Positions 11,167 to 24,218 of a stretch of DNA of 64,000 nucleotides are shown piece after piece. The stretch covers positions 124,303 through 188,302 of the forward strand of contig VZSF01002028.1 of NCBI GenBank assembly GCA_013398295.1. Direction: 5' to 3'. The notes under the pieces are model-generated. The model did not search any database. It was given only the letters and a program-made list of their open reading frames with translations, and was not told the DNA's origin. The position numbers were made by a program, and so were the translations under genes. Numbering within the stretch: position 1 is the stretch's first letter; every line of letters begins with the position of its first letter. This stretch comes from Chionis minor (lineage: Eukaryota > Chordata > Aves > Charadriiformes > Chionididae).

Positions 11167-14100
11167 CTAGAAGAAAATTGGATGCTCTGTGTCTTAACTC
11201 CACAAAATTACTTCGCTTACAAGGGCTACCTCCATCATTCCTAGCACTTTCCATCGCTCCGCTGGCCGTCCCTCGGAAACGGATGCGACTTGGCCAGGAG
11301 TCTGCTGGTTCTGGTCACGGTGCAGGCACGAGATTTGTTTTCACTGGTTTGGCTGTTTCCTCTTTAAACCAGACACATCACTCTCTAACTCTGCCTTCGA
11401 CCGTTTTCACCGCTAAAACATATTTACTTCATCTAAACCTTGCTGATTCCTTTAACTGCATCTTTGGCAGGCCTGGGACGTCTTACTGTCCCAGGGTAGC
11501 TGGGTCTTTGTCAAAGGAGAGAGCTTGTGAGCGCAGTACAAAGTAGAAATTAATTTTAGGGGGCAATTTTGTTTCACTTCCTTCCTCTCCTGAACCCTCC
11601 CAACTCCCATGCAAGAAGGAAAAATGAAAGAATGAAGAAAACCAATGTTAGTTACATCAACATTTTAAAACCTATGCTTTTCTCAAAGGCTTTTCACCCG
11701 TGTCTTATCAGAGGGTGATACTATCAAAGCGCCAGCCTTCCCCGCTGTGCGAGCCTGACGGAGTCACACTCTGGTGAAACACTAGCATGGGTCCAGCACT
11801 CAGGAAATCTTCTATAAGTATGCAGAAATATATTCCCCTTAATGCGAAAAGGCTTGCTGGGAACTTTCCAAAGGAGACATATAACCCACGATATCAGAAC
11901 TGTTATTGTATCAGTCCTGACAAAAGACAAAAATGGTTATAAGTGGGGAGATTTGTTTTCTGTTTCTCAGTTAACTACAGCAGAATAACCATCAATGTTA
12001 CAGTACCTTGCCTAAATGATGTAATACTTCCAGTTGATTGCAATGATCAGATGGATTTTATGAAAGGCAGGTTTCCTGCTTACAGCAGAGGAATATTTCA
12101 TGTGCTTCACCAAGTCAGTTATTAGGTGTTTCGATACCAGGCTGAGCCCTGACAGATAGAAGAATGGCCTGACTATTACCAAACTAAGTGTCCCTAGAGT
12201 ATTGGAGTCTTTCGCAATTGTGCCTCGCCTTTAAAGTGAAAAATGAAACATTTTCAGGCATATTTCACCTGAAAGGAGGCATAGGCAGCATTGCTGCTTT
12301 TACTTTACCCTCTCCCGAGGCAGAGTTTCTCTGTTGACACTCTGGCATCAGATGCCTACAAGTTAGAAGTTGCACAAACGAAAGAAGCCGGCATACAGTA
12401 TTTGTTTAGCTCTCAGTCCCTCCTTCCTCTCTCCGCCTCCCTATCAGGAGCAACAAGCCAGCGTGGGGAATTACCAGGGTATGACAGATAGCTTGGAAAC
12501 GTGGAAAACCTGTAGCTGAATTTATGCACTGACATCACCTTTATCTGCTGTAATGGAGAGAATTAGGCATATTGAATCGCTCACTATACAGATATGGAAT
12601 TTTGAAAACCCTTACTATTGCACAAATGTTGACAGGGTATTTTATTTACTGCATCATTACAGGTTAAAGAGACTCATTCTCCAGAGGATTCATTTTTTTT
12701 AACGCTTAATATCAATTAAAGCTAATTTCAGCTCTACCCTAATGATTAACATAAAATATGGAAAAAGCTCTAAGTGAGCATTTCTGTTCATTACTTCAAT
12801 TCTCTTGTATTGCTAGGGCACTTTATAGGTACTGATGCAGCTTTATATCACCCATGACACAGTTAATTTCCCCCTCAGAGCTTTTTTTTTTCATGTGTGT
12901 GTTTCTGAACACTCAAAGATGTTGCAAAGATGCACAAAATACCTCTGATGATATGGAACAAAGTTCTTATTTTACCAGTTCATAGTTGATGATCAGAGAT
13001 GTTCTCTGTGGGCTTTCCCACATAGCTGGGTACAACGTCGAGATACAAATCTGTTTTGTTACTCAGCCTACAGCTTCCATATCATATACATATAATATAC
13101 GTGTACTTCGATATATTTGTGCAGCCAGAAGTCTGCAAATGGAGTGGGGAGGACAATTAACTGTTCAAGGGAAAATGAAAAACCTTGCCTGCCACTTATG
13201 AACTGAAGCCAGGCCAGTACAGCTGGATGCATTTACCCATCTTTGCTTGGCAAAACACTGCTTCCATCAACACACCAGAGTGTGCCCAGAAAAATAAGTT
13301 ATAACCCACCCCCTGGATTATATCAGGGCTTTGTGCAGCCCAGCTGAGAAGGCACAGGTGCCACACCGCAGTTCCTCCATCCTGGGGCTGTCCAGCTGGT
13401 TTTGTTCTGGAATCATAGGGAATAGGACTGGAAAACACTTTTGGACTATAGACCGCACAGGCCAACGGCCAGCACAGCGAGCAGGGTTGTGCACTCACTG
13501 GCCCCAAGCTCGTCTAACCTTTTCAGAACTTGTCTACTTGTGTCCTAATGTTAGGGTATTTGTTGTTAACAAACACTAATATGGGATTCGATCTGTATCC
13601 AAAGGTCACAACAAAAGCCAGAGGAAAGGTGCGGCGCAATACAGATGCTCCTAAGAAGGTCAGCTGCTGCCACTCAGGCTGCTCTCTGGTGGCAACCACA
13701 CATCAATCAGTCCACCAGTAGCCTTAGCAACATCCATGGAAGCCAGCAGATGTCTGATGCTCCCAGTAATTATAACAGACTCCAGTAGAAATCGGCAGGA
13801 TGTAGAAGCGAGGGACATGCATTTGCAAATTCCCCTTGCCGAGAAATGAAGTGTTTCCATGCTGGCTGTTGTACTCTCGTGTCTGGTCACATATAGCTCC
13901 AGCCCAGGACTCTGTACCGAGCACCGTGCATCTTCTCAGACAGGTCACCGAACCCACCACTCTTGTTTTTCCTCATCTTTGAGACTGCAGGTGGCTTCCT
14001 GCTTCCCTCGCCTGAATGTTCAGATTTAGCTTCCAATGACTGGGACTCATTTGGTTGGGAGAAGCGAAACAGCTCTCTTAAGTGGAAAAGCTACCTAATA

Positions 14101-15821
14101 AAGTTTTAATGGAAGATATTATTTCTCTTCTTTACATTACATTAAAAGCCAGCCAGGAAATGAAAGCCCAGGAGGGTTAGGCGTGGTGGAAACTCAGCAA
14201 GACAGTCTTTCCTTCAGGGAGTTCACAGTCTGAACGCTGCTCCAAGAGACAGAATGTGCAGCAAACACAGACAGCTTGTGCTGTTACAGCCTTCGCGAGT
14301 GTGTGCAGATATATATACACACACATACATAGGCATATAGACACAAAGGGCAGAGGGTAGCTATTTTGTGCTTGGAGAGACTCTCCAATGCCAGGTCTGA
14401 TCCACCTGGGGAGCAGCCGGGTTGAGGAGCTCAGTGCCTGGACCATGGCACAGTGCGTCTACCTGCTCTGCGCCACCGAGGCGTACAACTGCTCTTTACC
14501 AGCAGCATTTAAATACCCAAAGCGCTGTTGTCTTAGAGGGTTTTTGTGCCATTTAAATAGAATTGGTCAGGTTGGCCTCTTCACTAACCCACAACCTGAA
14601 TTTAAGAAATCTCGCCACCATTTCCTAGCTGTTATTATGTGTGTATTCTTTTTTTTCTGCGCTAAACTTCTGTGCAACACCAGCAGATATAGAAATCTGT
14701 TTTCTGGAGGAAGAGCAAAACTGAGCAGTTCTCAGCCTCCCTGGAGAGGGGCAGAGACATTCAAGCACATATGGGAAAGACAATTAAAATGGATCAAAAG
14801 AATATTATAAGTTTTCAAAGTATTGATCTTTCAGCTTATAAAGCCTACCTTTCAAGTTTCAATTGGCTGAGGGGGACCACATTTAGTTACTGATCTTTAA
14901 GGTAGTATTCTTTTATTTTTAAGTTGGTGTAAAACTATTTTTCTAAAATGGAAAGCAGAGATTTACACAGTCAACAACACCAAGGACTATAAAGTGCTAG
15001 CACTTCAAAATCTCACCTCCAGGTAAAGTATCCAAGGGCTTTCTGGCCTTGGATCTGGGCTGTTGGAAATCCCACCCTTACACATGTGTGTCCCTAAGCT
15101 ATGTTTCTAACCCTGAAGAGATGGCTCTTGACACAGCCAGGCAGAGCTTGGGTACCAACACTGTCCTTAGGCCCTGTCCCAGGACCTGCCATAGACCTCA
15201 GGGAGTCACATGGATGAACACCATCCAGATATCCACAAGTGGCTTTCACGGCTTCAGGTCTCAGCTTTTACCAACAGTTAGGTTTACACAGAGAGCGTCA
15301 TCAAGAAGTAAAGTCATCCCTGAGAGAAATCCATTGTTCTCTTTAGCATCCAGTGCAAGAGGTCTTTTGCTACCATTTTTCTTCCAAAGGTCTTGACCTG
15401 AGGCGATGACGGGGGACAAAGATCCAGCCCTGGAAGCTAGTGATCACCACCCCAAGTCAAACTTTTTTAAAAGCTCTGTTAAGCTACTAAAAGGCAAACT
15501 TCAAAATGACAGAACATAGATCTTCAGAGGGACCGAGCAAGCCCTGAGGTGGAAGCACTCACTGAAGTTCACACAGTACTTCAAAAGACAGAAGGCTGCT
15601 CTGGTACCGATGGTGTCTGACACAGCAACATCGCAGGGAAGAAGCAGTCGGACCCACTGCTGTGCTAGCCCAGCGCTAAGGGCAGCAAGAAATTAAAATG
15701 CATGGTCACAAAACCCAGTGCACAACAACTTCTGGCACGGGCTTGGTTTGTTTATTATAATGCCACATCGGCTTTGTGTTGGGTTTTCTGCCTTCTCTCG
15801 GCTTGCTGGCAGCCGCTCTAG

Positions 15822-15912
15822 AGGAGATCTTTGGCATTTTGCTAAAAGTTTCAGATATTGGTTTCCTTTGGAACACCTGCTCCTTTGTGAGATGATAGAA
15901 GCTACTTCCAGG
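15822..15912 (+). pseudogene. CYP3A pseudogene, possible exon 2 remnant
   Basis: Follows a CTAG acceptor. AGGAGATCTTTGGCATTTTG resembles the start of gene 1 exon 2, and the translation GDLWHFAKSFRYWFP echoes [15 protein letters not shown] with small insertions. It lies within about 30 bases of the position predicted from the exon 3 offset. The match is weak by sequence and supported mainly by position. Confidence 0.4.
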
Positions 15913-16379
15913 CTCCCTCCCTGAATATATGCTGCAGCTACACAGCTTATTATTTGCTCATTTACTTAATAATCTCCAAAATGCTTGGGGTTCGGCGCTC
16001 ATTGCCTCTGCCTGTCTCTATCTTGGCTCCCAGGTAGACTTTGAGATGCAGCAGCCAGTACCGCTGGGCTGTTTGGCCCCAGGGGAATGTTCCCATTCCC
16101 TAATTCACCCCTGAAGCCATAAGCGAGCAAAGTAAACCCATCGATCAGCCTCTCCTTTCCTCACTCATATTCACAGCAGAAAGAGCAATGCAGGAAAGAA
16201 CATCCGACCAAACACGTGTCCGCGCGCAACCCGCACGTGCCTCTGTCCCAGGGCAGTAATTGCCTGGGCAGACTAATCTCCAAAGTCCTAAGCTATTCCT
16301 GACAAATAGCTGCTGAAATTGTTGTCCATTTGAGTATTCATCTTTCATTTGTAATTTCATTTTAAATCCATTTTTGCAG

Positions 16380-16432
16380 GGTTTGCTGGACTTCAACCAA
16401 AATTGCTTTCAGAAATATGGGAAATTCGAGGG
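16380..16432 (+). pseudogene. CYP3A pseudogene, exon 3 remnant
   Basis: 53 nt after an intact TTTTTGCAG acceptor. The translation GLLDFNQNCFQKYGKFEG closely matches gene 1 exon 3 ([18 protein letters not shown]). The donor GTGAGT has become CGACTA and the conserved Trp is Glu. Confidence 0.9.
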
Positions 16433-18315
16433 CGACTATTTTCCCCAGGCAAGCCTTCACTCCCCGCAACCTCTAAAACACAGCCAGCCATCCAAGTCAG
16501 GGGGTGTGATCCCCGGGAAGGATCCGTCAGACGAAGCAATCTTAAAAGCACATTATGGACTTGTTAACCTGGCCTGCCGGGTGAGAACCCCGAGTAGTTC
16601 ACTTTTGATGGCTTCCACTGAAAGTCAGTAATAAAAAACCCCCTGGTTTTGAGATAAGTGAGAGCGGAAAGAATTTATAGCTCAGGCGGTTTCCTCGGTT
16701 AAGGTTTTGTGGAAGAGGGTGTGCAGAGCCACCGCTGCGCCGGGGCGCCGGGAACAGGGACAGCAAGACAGCGAGCGGCAGCTACGCCGGCTAGAAAGGA
16801 TCTGCAGCTTCAAAACACATCGCAAGCAGTAGGTGGGCTTTTTGAATAAGGAGAAAATTCATTAACTTAATGTCAAAGATCGCAGAGAACTTAACGAATT
16901 CCTTAAGTAAAAGATGCTAAGCGTTTCTTAGGCCTCCTGGATCTCTCCTTGAAGATCTGCGGAGAAATGTGAAGGAACTGCTCCACTTTTAGTACCATGC
17001 TGCGAGATTAGATGCCATCCCGCTATACATTCTTTTTTATAGCCCACTTTCTATTTTTATTCCTGTTCTACTGTGGAAGTGTTTGCTAATAATGTATGAT
17101 AGGATGCTTTGTCATGAAAAAAAACCTTGTATCATTTATCTGTTTCTGAAAAGAAATTCTCAGTACAAATCTAATAAGGAAAAAAAAATCCTATTCTAGC
17201 TCCTGTTGGGGGAAAGGGATTGATTTATGGAGAGAGATGAAAAGCACTAAGTATGTATTGCTTGGCAAAATGAGGAATTGTAGAGAACTGTCTTTATGCA
17301 TTTGAAGGGTGTAAACATCAAAGAGGCAGAGGAGCTATTTAGAGCATTAGGAGGAGGCACATCGAGGAGACAAGAGCTGAAATTAAATGAACATTGTTAA
17401 CTTAAAAATCATACTTCTGCCTGCAAATCTATTTCCTGGTATTATTACTTGTAGCACTCTGATGAGTATAAATGAAGCTTATATGAAAAATAGATTAGAT
17501 ATTTTTTTCTATCTGATCAGCAGACCTTACTGTAAAGTTTATAAAGCCCAGATGCTGCAGCTATTCCTGAAAAATCTGGGAGAAGAGCGTCCTTTAAATC
17601 TCCCCCCTACACCTTTCTTGTGCCAAAAAGCATTGCTCAGTATCAAGAGTTACTTCTCCCCACCTGTGTCCTCTGCAGCCTGTGTGGCTACCTGGGATCT
17701 CCCTCATTCCAGCTGTGGGGGTGTAACAGCTTTTACCCCAGCAGAGGGATAAGCTCCCAACCCTAATTCACCCTTCTGAAGCAACAATATCATCCTTGCT
17801 CACACCCCGCAGGAAAACTGTGCCTGGTCCTACAGGATTCCCACACTTGTCCGCCTGGGATGCAGTTAATTCCCCAGTCTCCTGAGGAAAAGCATCAGCA
17901 GGGGAAGAGCTCTGTAGGATTTAGAGCTTCGCTCTCATGGAGGCTTTGGACTGCACTTCAAAAAGCAGCTGGACGCCATGTGGACCAACGGTGCGCAGGG
18001 ATCTCCAGGACAAAGTTTCTGTCTCTGTTCAATGGGGCTTCGTGAGCTGCCTGTACCCATCTGTGGGAGCGGGATGGTGGCAGAGCTGTGCCGGGCTCTG
18101 TCCCGGCTGGGCTCTCTGTCCCTGCAGGAGCACACAGCATGCCACCGCCGCGGGGCTCTGTGCATCCATATGGATGTGCGTGGGTAATTGGAAATGTCAT
18201 GCAGCAGGAGGCTCGCAGCCCAAAAATATCATTTCATTACAGACCTCCATTCTCATTCCTACCAGACAGGCCAGGATAACCAGACCTGCCCCTCTTTATG
18301 CCTTCATTGCTCCAG

Positions 18316-18390
18316 AGGTGTTTTGCAGCTGACCAAGGCTGATGGCTCCTCCAAGGGAGGAGAGCAAGGGAGGACTCCCCGCTCTCAGAC
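18316..18390 (+). pseudogene. CYP3A pseudogene, possible exon 5 remnant
   Basis: Begins after CTCCAG, the same acceptor hexamer as gene 1 exon 5, and continues AGGTGTTTTGCAGCTG... with gapped similarity to the exon up to the WKR region (GAGAGCAAGGGAGGA against GATGAACAGTGGAAAAGGA). It needs an alignment score to be trusted. Confidence 0.35.
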
Positions 18391-18853
18391 TCCCCGGAGA
18401 AAGCCTCAAATCCTTCCAGAATTACAGATTCCTTTCATGTTATTTCTTTTTTCCTCCCCAGATTCTTATTCTAAGGGGGATAGTAGACTCTGCTCTCATA
18501 TTAGCTATGAAAAAGAATTAGAGAAGAGCCTTTCTGTGCTCCCTTGCTACCTTTACCAGAAGGAAAAAAGGTGAAACCCAGGGGAACAGAGGCAACTAAA
18601 TTGCTAAGTCAGAGCACAGCAGCCATGCAGGCTGTGACTTCCCAAACAGCCTGATCCCTTCAGTCAGAAACCAATTCATCATTAAACACAGTATTTCATG
18701 TGTGTAAACAAAAAAAAGGAAGGAAAACGATTGCAATAAGCTTCTGATAACAGCCAAAATTCACAGCTAAATGTGTGATATTTTAACAGAAAGCGTATAT
18801 TAACGTATAATAATGTGATGCCTGTGAGTGACAAGCTCTGATTTATATTCCTG

Positions 18854-18942
18854 GCGTTTCCAGCCCTAAAGCATCGTAAGAACATTGTAATGAAAAACGT
18901 TCAGAAGCAAATAGGAAAGGACGAGCCTCTGTGCACAAGACA
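18854..18942 (+). pseudogene. CYP3A pseudogene, exon 6 remnant
   Basis: 89 nt that align without gaps to gene 1 exon 6. The frame reads AFPALKHRKNIVMKNVQKQ against [19 protein letters not shown]. The acceptor AG has become TG and the donor is gone (GTAAGT to GGAATT). Confidence 0.88.
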
Positions 18943-19296
18943 GGAATTACACTGCTGCTCGTACCCCTGCCCAGGGGCACCAGGGTCCTGTGCTTGTTTG
19001 CATCCAAAACAACCAGATCCTAAAGGGATGGGGTTTCTGATGCAGCCACAACTCTGTGCAGAGCCTGTGCAGCAGGCTAAGGAAAGCTTATGTACATCAC
19101 AGCCGCAATGTCCAGGCAGGGGACACAGATGGCCAGGGCAGGGTTGTCCCCATCCTTCCTTGGATGCCACCATAAGCACCCCGCTCCCTCTCTGCGACCC
19201 TCCCAGCAAGCTCACACGCGTGGAGCACAAGTCCCCCAGCCACCAGCTTCCATCCTTAAGCAAAGCAAGGCCTTACTGTGCCAGCAGTTCGGTGGA

Positions 19297-19515
19297 ACGA
19301 CCACCTTCTTCAGTTGGATGAGGAGGGTCCATGGTCAGTGGTACGACCACCTTCTTCAGTTGGATGAGGAGGGTCCATGGTCAGTGGTATGACCACTTTC
19401 TTCAGTTGGATGAGGAGGGTCCATGGTCAGTGGTACAACCACCTTCTTCAGTTGGATGAGGAAGGTCCATGGTACGACCACCTTCTTCAGTTGGATGAGG
19501 AGGGTCCATGGTCAG
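19297..19515 (+). repeat. 46-bp minisatellite, 4.8 copies, in pseudogene intron 6
   Basis: Head-to-tail copies start at 19297, 19343, 19389, 19435 and 19474. The unit begins ACGACCACCTTCTTCAGTTG and ends CCATGGTCAGTGGT. The fourth copy lacks the last 7 bases and the fifth runs out after CAGG. Copies differ at only a few positions, which points to recent expansion. It is not a CRISPR array: there are no spacers and the host is eukaryotic. Confidence 0.97.
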
Positions 19516-19911
19516 GCATACGCCTGGCTGCACCTGAGCTGGAGACCTGCACTCCTCCAGCTGAGCTCAGGAAGAGGATTCCTGGCACCAGGCTGAGCTT
19601 AAATGGGCTCTGAGCCCATGGGTGGGGGTGGAGAGCCCGGGTGAGGCTCGTCAGGGTCGTTAAGACCTGCCAGTGCCTGGGCAAGTTCATGCTCTGCACA
19701 GGGCTCCGAAGCTCTGTCCGTGCTGAGGATGCAGGAGAGCCTCTTCCGTCCTCAGCAGGAGGAAAGCTCTGCCTGACAATTTAGGGCCTGTCTAGTTGAG
19801 GTTTGAGTGTCTCCAAGCTTGGCGCATGGTTAGGAAGCAGAAGATTACAAAAGCCCATTTCAGGCCTTAAACACTAAATCTTTGTTATCTTTTCTACCCT
19901 TTATTCCCCAG

Positions 19912-19991
19912 TGTGTTTGGATCTGACAGCCTGGATGTGGCACTAGTACTTCATAGTGGGCACCGAGAAAATGAGCAACCCCTTTGTCAGG
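19912..19991 (+). pseudogene. CYP3A pseudogene, exon 7 remnant
   Basis: Follows an intact CCCCAG acceptor. It begins VFGSDSLDV against IFGSYSMDV in gene 1, then shifts frame. Further on, GTGGGCACCGAGAAAATGAG and AACCCCTTTGTCAG match the NID-MNNP-PFVR part, with a 9-base deletion. It ends in a GGTAAGG donor-like site earlier than the true exon end. Confidence 0.85.
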
Positions 19992-20868
19992 GTAAGGAGT
20001 AAGTAACTACTTAATTTTGAAGTTATCTTTTCCTTTTTCCTCTTAGCAGCAAGAGGAAAAAAAAATATTAAAGTCATACTTTAGCTTTCAGGTGACTGGG
20101 ACGGACTTTTGATGATCAAATTCTGTGATCATCCATACCCAGGCTTGTCTTGCTGCTCGCATTTAGCCAGGGAAGCCATCAGCTTCAGTAGTCAGCGAAG
20201 TGGAATCAGTGCACGTCAGATCCAAATCAGGTCCATCTAATAGACAGCAAGTAGTAATGACTGAGCAGCAGTTTGGCAGTGGCTCTTACGGCATGGGATG
20301 TGAGCAACGTAGGAAAATGGTCAAACAAAGGGAAGGAGACCATCGAACATTCTCAGTACTTTCATGCTGGGCTTCCTCCATCCTTTCACCTCCCCTTAAC
20401 ATGAGTTCAACGTTTTCACTGCAGGCTTTCATAAACTGTGGCAATAATTGGAGCAGAAAGGTAGTAACCTGCACGAGGCCCAGTGTGGAGCTGCATTGCC
20501 CGCAGGAGAGCTGAAGAAGACATCACCCTGCTGTGCGTTTCCTGATGCCGCAGGCTACCGTGGAAGATGCACCATGCCAGGGCACGTGGCTTTGCTAGTG
20601 AGAGATAAGTCCATTTATTTCAGGAGTGAATTTGGCCTGAGGCTGGTGCTATTTAGAATAAAGTTGGACTCAGTGACCTGTGGAAAGCACTTGTTCAGCA
20701 CCTGGTTCAGTTAAGAGCCCAATTTGCAAACGCTAAAATCTGGATGCTCTACCAACCAGAACATGTCCAAACGCTGTCAGAGTTTACTGTTGAGGTTAGG
20801 ATTTTCCTGTCTGTCAATGAAATGGACTTTTGTTCTCAGGGCATTGTATCCATTTCACTGTCTTTTAG

Positions 20869-20985
20869 ATGTACATCCTTTCCTTAGTCTGTCCTGCAAA
20901 AGGGTGAATGTGAATGTCCTCCCCAAAATCTCTGAAGCTCTTCTTGTGGTCATTTATTAAAGCAAAGGCTCGAGAAAGATGTTCA
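20869..20985 (+). pseudogene. CYP3A pseudogene, exon 8 remnant
   Basis: Follows TCTTTTAG. The frame reads VHPFLSLSCKRVNVNVLPK against [19 protein letters not shown] of gene 1 with no gap, then meets an in-frame TAA at 20958-20960 before SKGSRK (KIKQDREK in the gene). Confidence 0.88.
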
Positions 20986-21793
20986 GAAGTGAGGAGATCA
21001 GAGTGGAGCAAGGAAAGTCTGGAGGTGGAAGCACCCAGCAGAGAAGAAGAGCTGGAAGAAGAAGGGGTGAGAGACTGCCTTGTGTTGATGGTCCCTGTAC
21101 TGGCAGGTCACGGAGATCACACCTCACATGCAGGGCACCCAGACCAAAAAACCACAGTACATGCGAAAGCACAGTCAAAACAAAGGGCAGACTGATAAAT
21201 GAAGTCGTTAGGGGTGGCAGAGGACAGAGACACAAAGCAGAGTAGTTGAAGTGTCTCTTAATGACTCGTGGCGGGGTGTAGAAGAAGATGGAGGGACAAA
21301 ATATCCCAATCGCTGTCAGCTCCTAATGGGTACAAAATGTTCACCCGAAGCCCAGCAGAAGGTTGCTGGCTGCAGGAGAGTGCAAGGAGAAGCCAGCAGC
21401 CAGCACCCCTTGTCCTCTGCATCACCACAACTAACCCTGAACCACCTACAGGTGCATCTTGGTCCTTGTGGGCACGCGGGGTTGTCACCGAGCAAAAGCA
21501 GGTTTGTTTTACAAGTTCACCTTCCTCCACTGCACCGTCTTGAGCCGAGATTTGCTGCATTACCTGGGCCGTACTGCGGCATGAATTGCTACCCAGGAAA
21601 AGTATGATGGGGGTTTTGGAAAGTCACTCATCTCTGTTGATTGCCCCACCTCTGTCGACCGTGAAATGGTGGGTTGGGGTTGTGTGGTAGGACTGTCCAG
21701 GGTGGCTTCACTCTCCAAGAGCTACGCTCCTAAGTCCTTGCAGGAATCAGTCTGCGGCACTGCTGCGGGTGGCTACTGCCTTTCTCTGCCTAG

Positions 21794-21850
21794 GGGTAAG
21801 TTTCTCGCAGTTGACAATAAACTCTATGGGCTCATACATGAGTGAGAAAA
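21794..21850 (+). pseudogene. CYP3A pseudogene, exon 9 remnant
   Basis: Preceded by CTGCCTAG and followed by an intact GTAAGA donor. The translation VSFSQLTINSMGSYMSEK aligns with [13 protein letters not shown]...GEN of exon 9. A 4-base loss just after the acceptor breaks the frame, and the exon is about 28 bases short. Confidence 0.75.
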
Positions 21851-22337
21851 GTAAGAAGTTGGATTCTCATCTAAAAGCAGCATCACAAAAGGCTTCATCA
21901 CCACCAGGCTCCTGGAGGGAGGGCAGCAAAGCTGCAATTGTTCACCTGGCTTAAGTGCAGAGACACTGTTCCTTTGCACTGTGTATATGCTCTTACATGA
22001 GAAATTCTTATAAGAGAAGTAATTATGGAAAAATGTGTCTCCTAACTAAAAGAAAAAGAAAGAAAAGAATAAGCACACATGACACAACCTGGGGTACATC
22101 AATCAGAGCAGACCAGTGAAAGATAACAGGCTGGATAAACCCTTCATAGGAGCCGCCAGCTATTTATCTAAATTGCATTTCTCAGCACTGTTGAGAAACA
22201 CTCCCCCTTCTTTTAAAGGACAGATGAAAGCAGGACTCCTGTGATGTCTCTTCCCCTCATCCCTTCTCACACCTCCCCACCCACCTGGGAATGATTCTCT
22301 GCTTCGGGAGCCCAGCAGCCGCCTGTTCACCATCTCA

Positions 22338-22400
22338 CCTAACGCAAATCAGGCTCTTGCCTCAGGACCAGATTTACTGGTTTGGTAATTTCCTGGTCTC
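22338..22400 (+). pseudogene. CYP3A pseudogene, tentative exon 10 remnant
   Basis: CTAACGCAAATCAGGCTCTT and the frame LLPQDQIYWFGNF loosely match CTGAACGACACGGAG... and [13 protein letters not shown] of gene 1 exon 10. The order is right, between the exon 9 and 11 remnants, but sequence similarity is near the limit of what can be judged by eye. Confidence 0.3.
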
Positions 22401-23469
22401 TGCTTTGGCAATGATGGGCTAATTTGAGATCCAAACACAACTGTTTGCCTTTTTAACCCTATTTCAGTCTTGATCTGGACTCATACTGCTTTGGGGGTAG
22501 GAGGATAGGGGGAATACGCTCCCCGCGTCGTCCTTTTCATCGGGTGGCAGAGCTGCTCTGCATTCATCCACCCCTTAGCCCAAGAATGTTTCACCAACTG
22601 ATTTAATTACACGAAGCTTATGCAGGAGTTATAGAAGGATTATCTGGGTTTTATCATGGTTATTATAGAAAATTATTATATTGTTACTATTACAGAGTTA
22701 CAAAAAGTAAAGAGGAATCACAGGAATCTTGGCAAGAGCTCATTAGCAGTGTGGTGCAGTCTGCGGGAGCTAATTAAAAATGCCTATACTTCATAATAAC
22801 CATTTATCTCATCACAGCCTCCATTCCCTACATCTCCTTCTCTGGATAGAGTGAGAGGCAATGATCTCTTCTCACGGGGGTGTGTGAGTACAGCAATACA
22901 TATTGAGCACAGCGTAATACATAGGCTTTTCTTCCAGGGTATGGAGCCACCAGCTCTGCCCTTGCCTGCCTGAGTTGGTGGCTGCCTGTCCTTGCCTTGC
23001 ACACAAAGGCCACATTAGATGCTCAGGGATTTCCTAGAGTCACTTCAAGAAGTATCTCAGCCAACCACGCCAGGCTGCTGAACGCAAGAAGACGGAGACT
23101 GCAACCCTGGAGGACATGTTGGCTGGAAGACACAAGAACGGTATTAAATGGGCGTAATAACACAAGCATTTACATTTCCTGTGCTCAGTCTTACAGACAT
23201 TGCTGGTACCTCTGGTGTCTCTGTTTCCAGTGACACGTTGGTCTGAATCGCTTACTAAGATGGCAGGGTTGTCTCAGACAACGCCTGTACCTCTTCTGTA
23301 GGATTGCTCCTTCTGCACGCTCTCAAAGCACACACACGCAAAAAGACACAGCTTCCAGTTAAACTGTGTTATCTGGAAAGAAGAAATCAAGGTGAAATTC
23401 AGTTTGTCAACAGGGGGGTGAATGCTGACAGGAGATGGATCGGAGCAGGAAAAAACTGGTGGTAGTATT

Positions 23470-23660
23470 TCTCAAACTCATGAGGCCTGGATGCAGCTGG
23501 ATATTCTTGACATGACATCTGATGAACTTGCGTTCTTTTGAAGTTTGAATTGAAGGGGCTTGTAGGAAAAGCAGAGAAATAAACCCCCAAAGCCGTGGTG
23601 GTTGTGATACCATTTTCTATTCGTCTCCGTGGTACTGGCCAGCCTGGAGGAGACCAGAGC
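23470..23660 (+). pseudogene. CYP3A pseudogene, exon 11 remnant
   Basis: ATGCAGCTGGATATTCTTGA followed by CATGACATCTGATGAA matches the [12 protein letters not shown] codons of gene 1. Later, GAAATAAAC, GTGGTTGTGATACCA, GTACTGGCCA and GACCAGAG match the VEINGV, IVMIP, EYWP and FRPER codons in order. Several indels and stops destroy the frame, including the ExxR region. Confidence 0.85.
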
Positions 23661-24166
23661 TGGGAGGCACAGCCAGCCTGCCTTGCTCTCCAGGGAAAGG
23701 AGGGTACTTACACTTCTTAATCCATCCCAAAATATCAGTCTCTTGGTAACAAATCCCTTGTTGTGTTTAATCTTTGTGCACATTTTCAGTAAAGCAGATG
23801 GCGTGGATGCTGAACAAGGAAATCCTCGAGCCTGCTCCAGCTGAAGTAAAATCAACAGCGCTGAGACCATGCTTCTTGTGACAGCAAGGACCCACCCTGA
23901 AGTCCTCTGGCCTCCAACGCAACCTGTCTGATCCTCAGTCCTCCAAGACACCGTTCCGCTGTGCAAGAGTTTGTAGTCTGTTGGCCAACTAAAGGCTCTC
24001 CCCCTTCCCAGCCATCTTTTTCACACTAGTTGCACATAGTTATACTGTGTTTCTTTGCTCAGATAAACTTTATGTCCGTAACCTCAGGTAGAAGTCAGAA
24101 CTATTTTGCCCCAAACCACATTTTTTTTTACTGTTCCATCCTAAGGAGAACCTCTGTTAGCTCTCC

Positions 24167-24218
24167 TACTATTACTATTATTATTGTTATTGTTATTATT
24201 ATTGATAATGATAATAAT
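24167..24218. repeat. ATT-rich microsatellite
   Basis: Trinucleotide steps of ATT, GTT and ATA (ACTATTACTATTATTATTG...) in decayed form. Lies inside the pseudogene between the exon 11 and 12 remnants. Confidence 0.85.

Larger units (their letters stand above)
9531..15821. other. Intergenic DNA between CYP3A gene 1 and the pseudogene
   Basis: No gene recognised. It holds two segments (9572-9662 and 11021-11166) that recur in order downstream of the pseudogene, a run of TA/CA steps near 14310-14340, and otherwise ordinary AT-rich sequence with short chance reading frames. Confidence 0.6.

Noticed and set aside
17505..17600. Possible exon 4 remnant of the pseudogene (FYLISRPYCKVYKAQMLQLF against [20 protein letters not shown])
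   Set aside because: It lies close to the predicted position and needs no gap, but has too few identical residues to separate from chance by eye.
19297..19515. Tandem repeats as a CRISPR array
   Set aside because: The copies are head-to-tail with no unique spacers, in a vertebrate intron-like setting.
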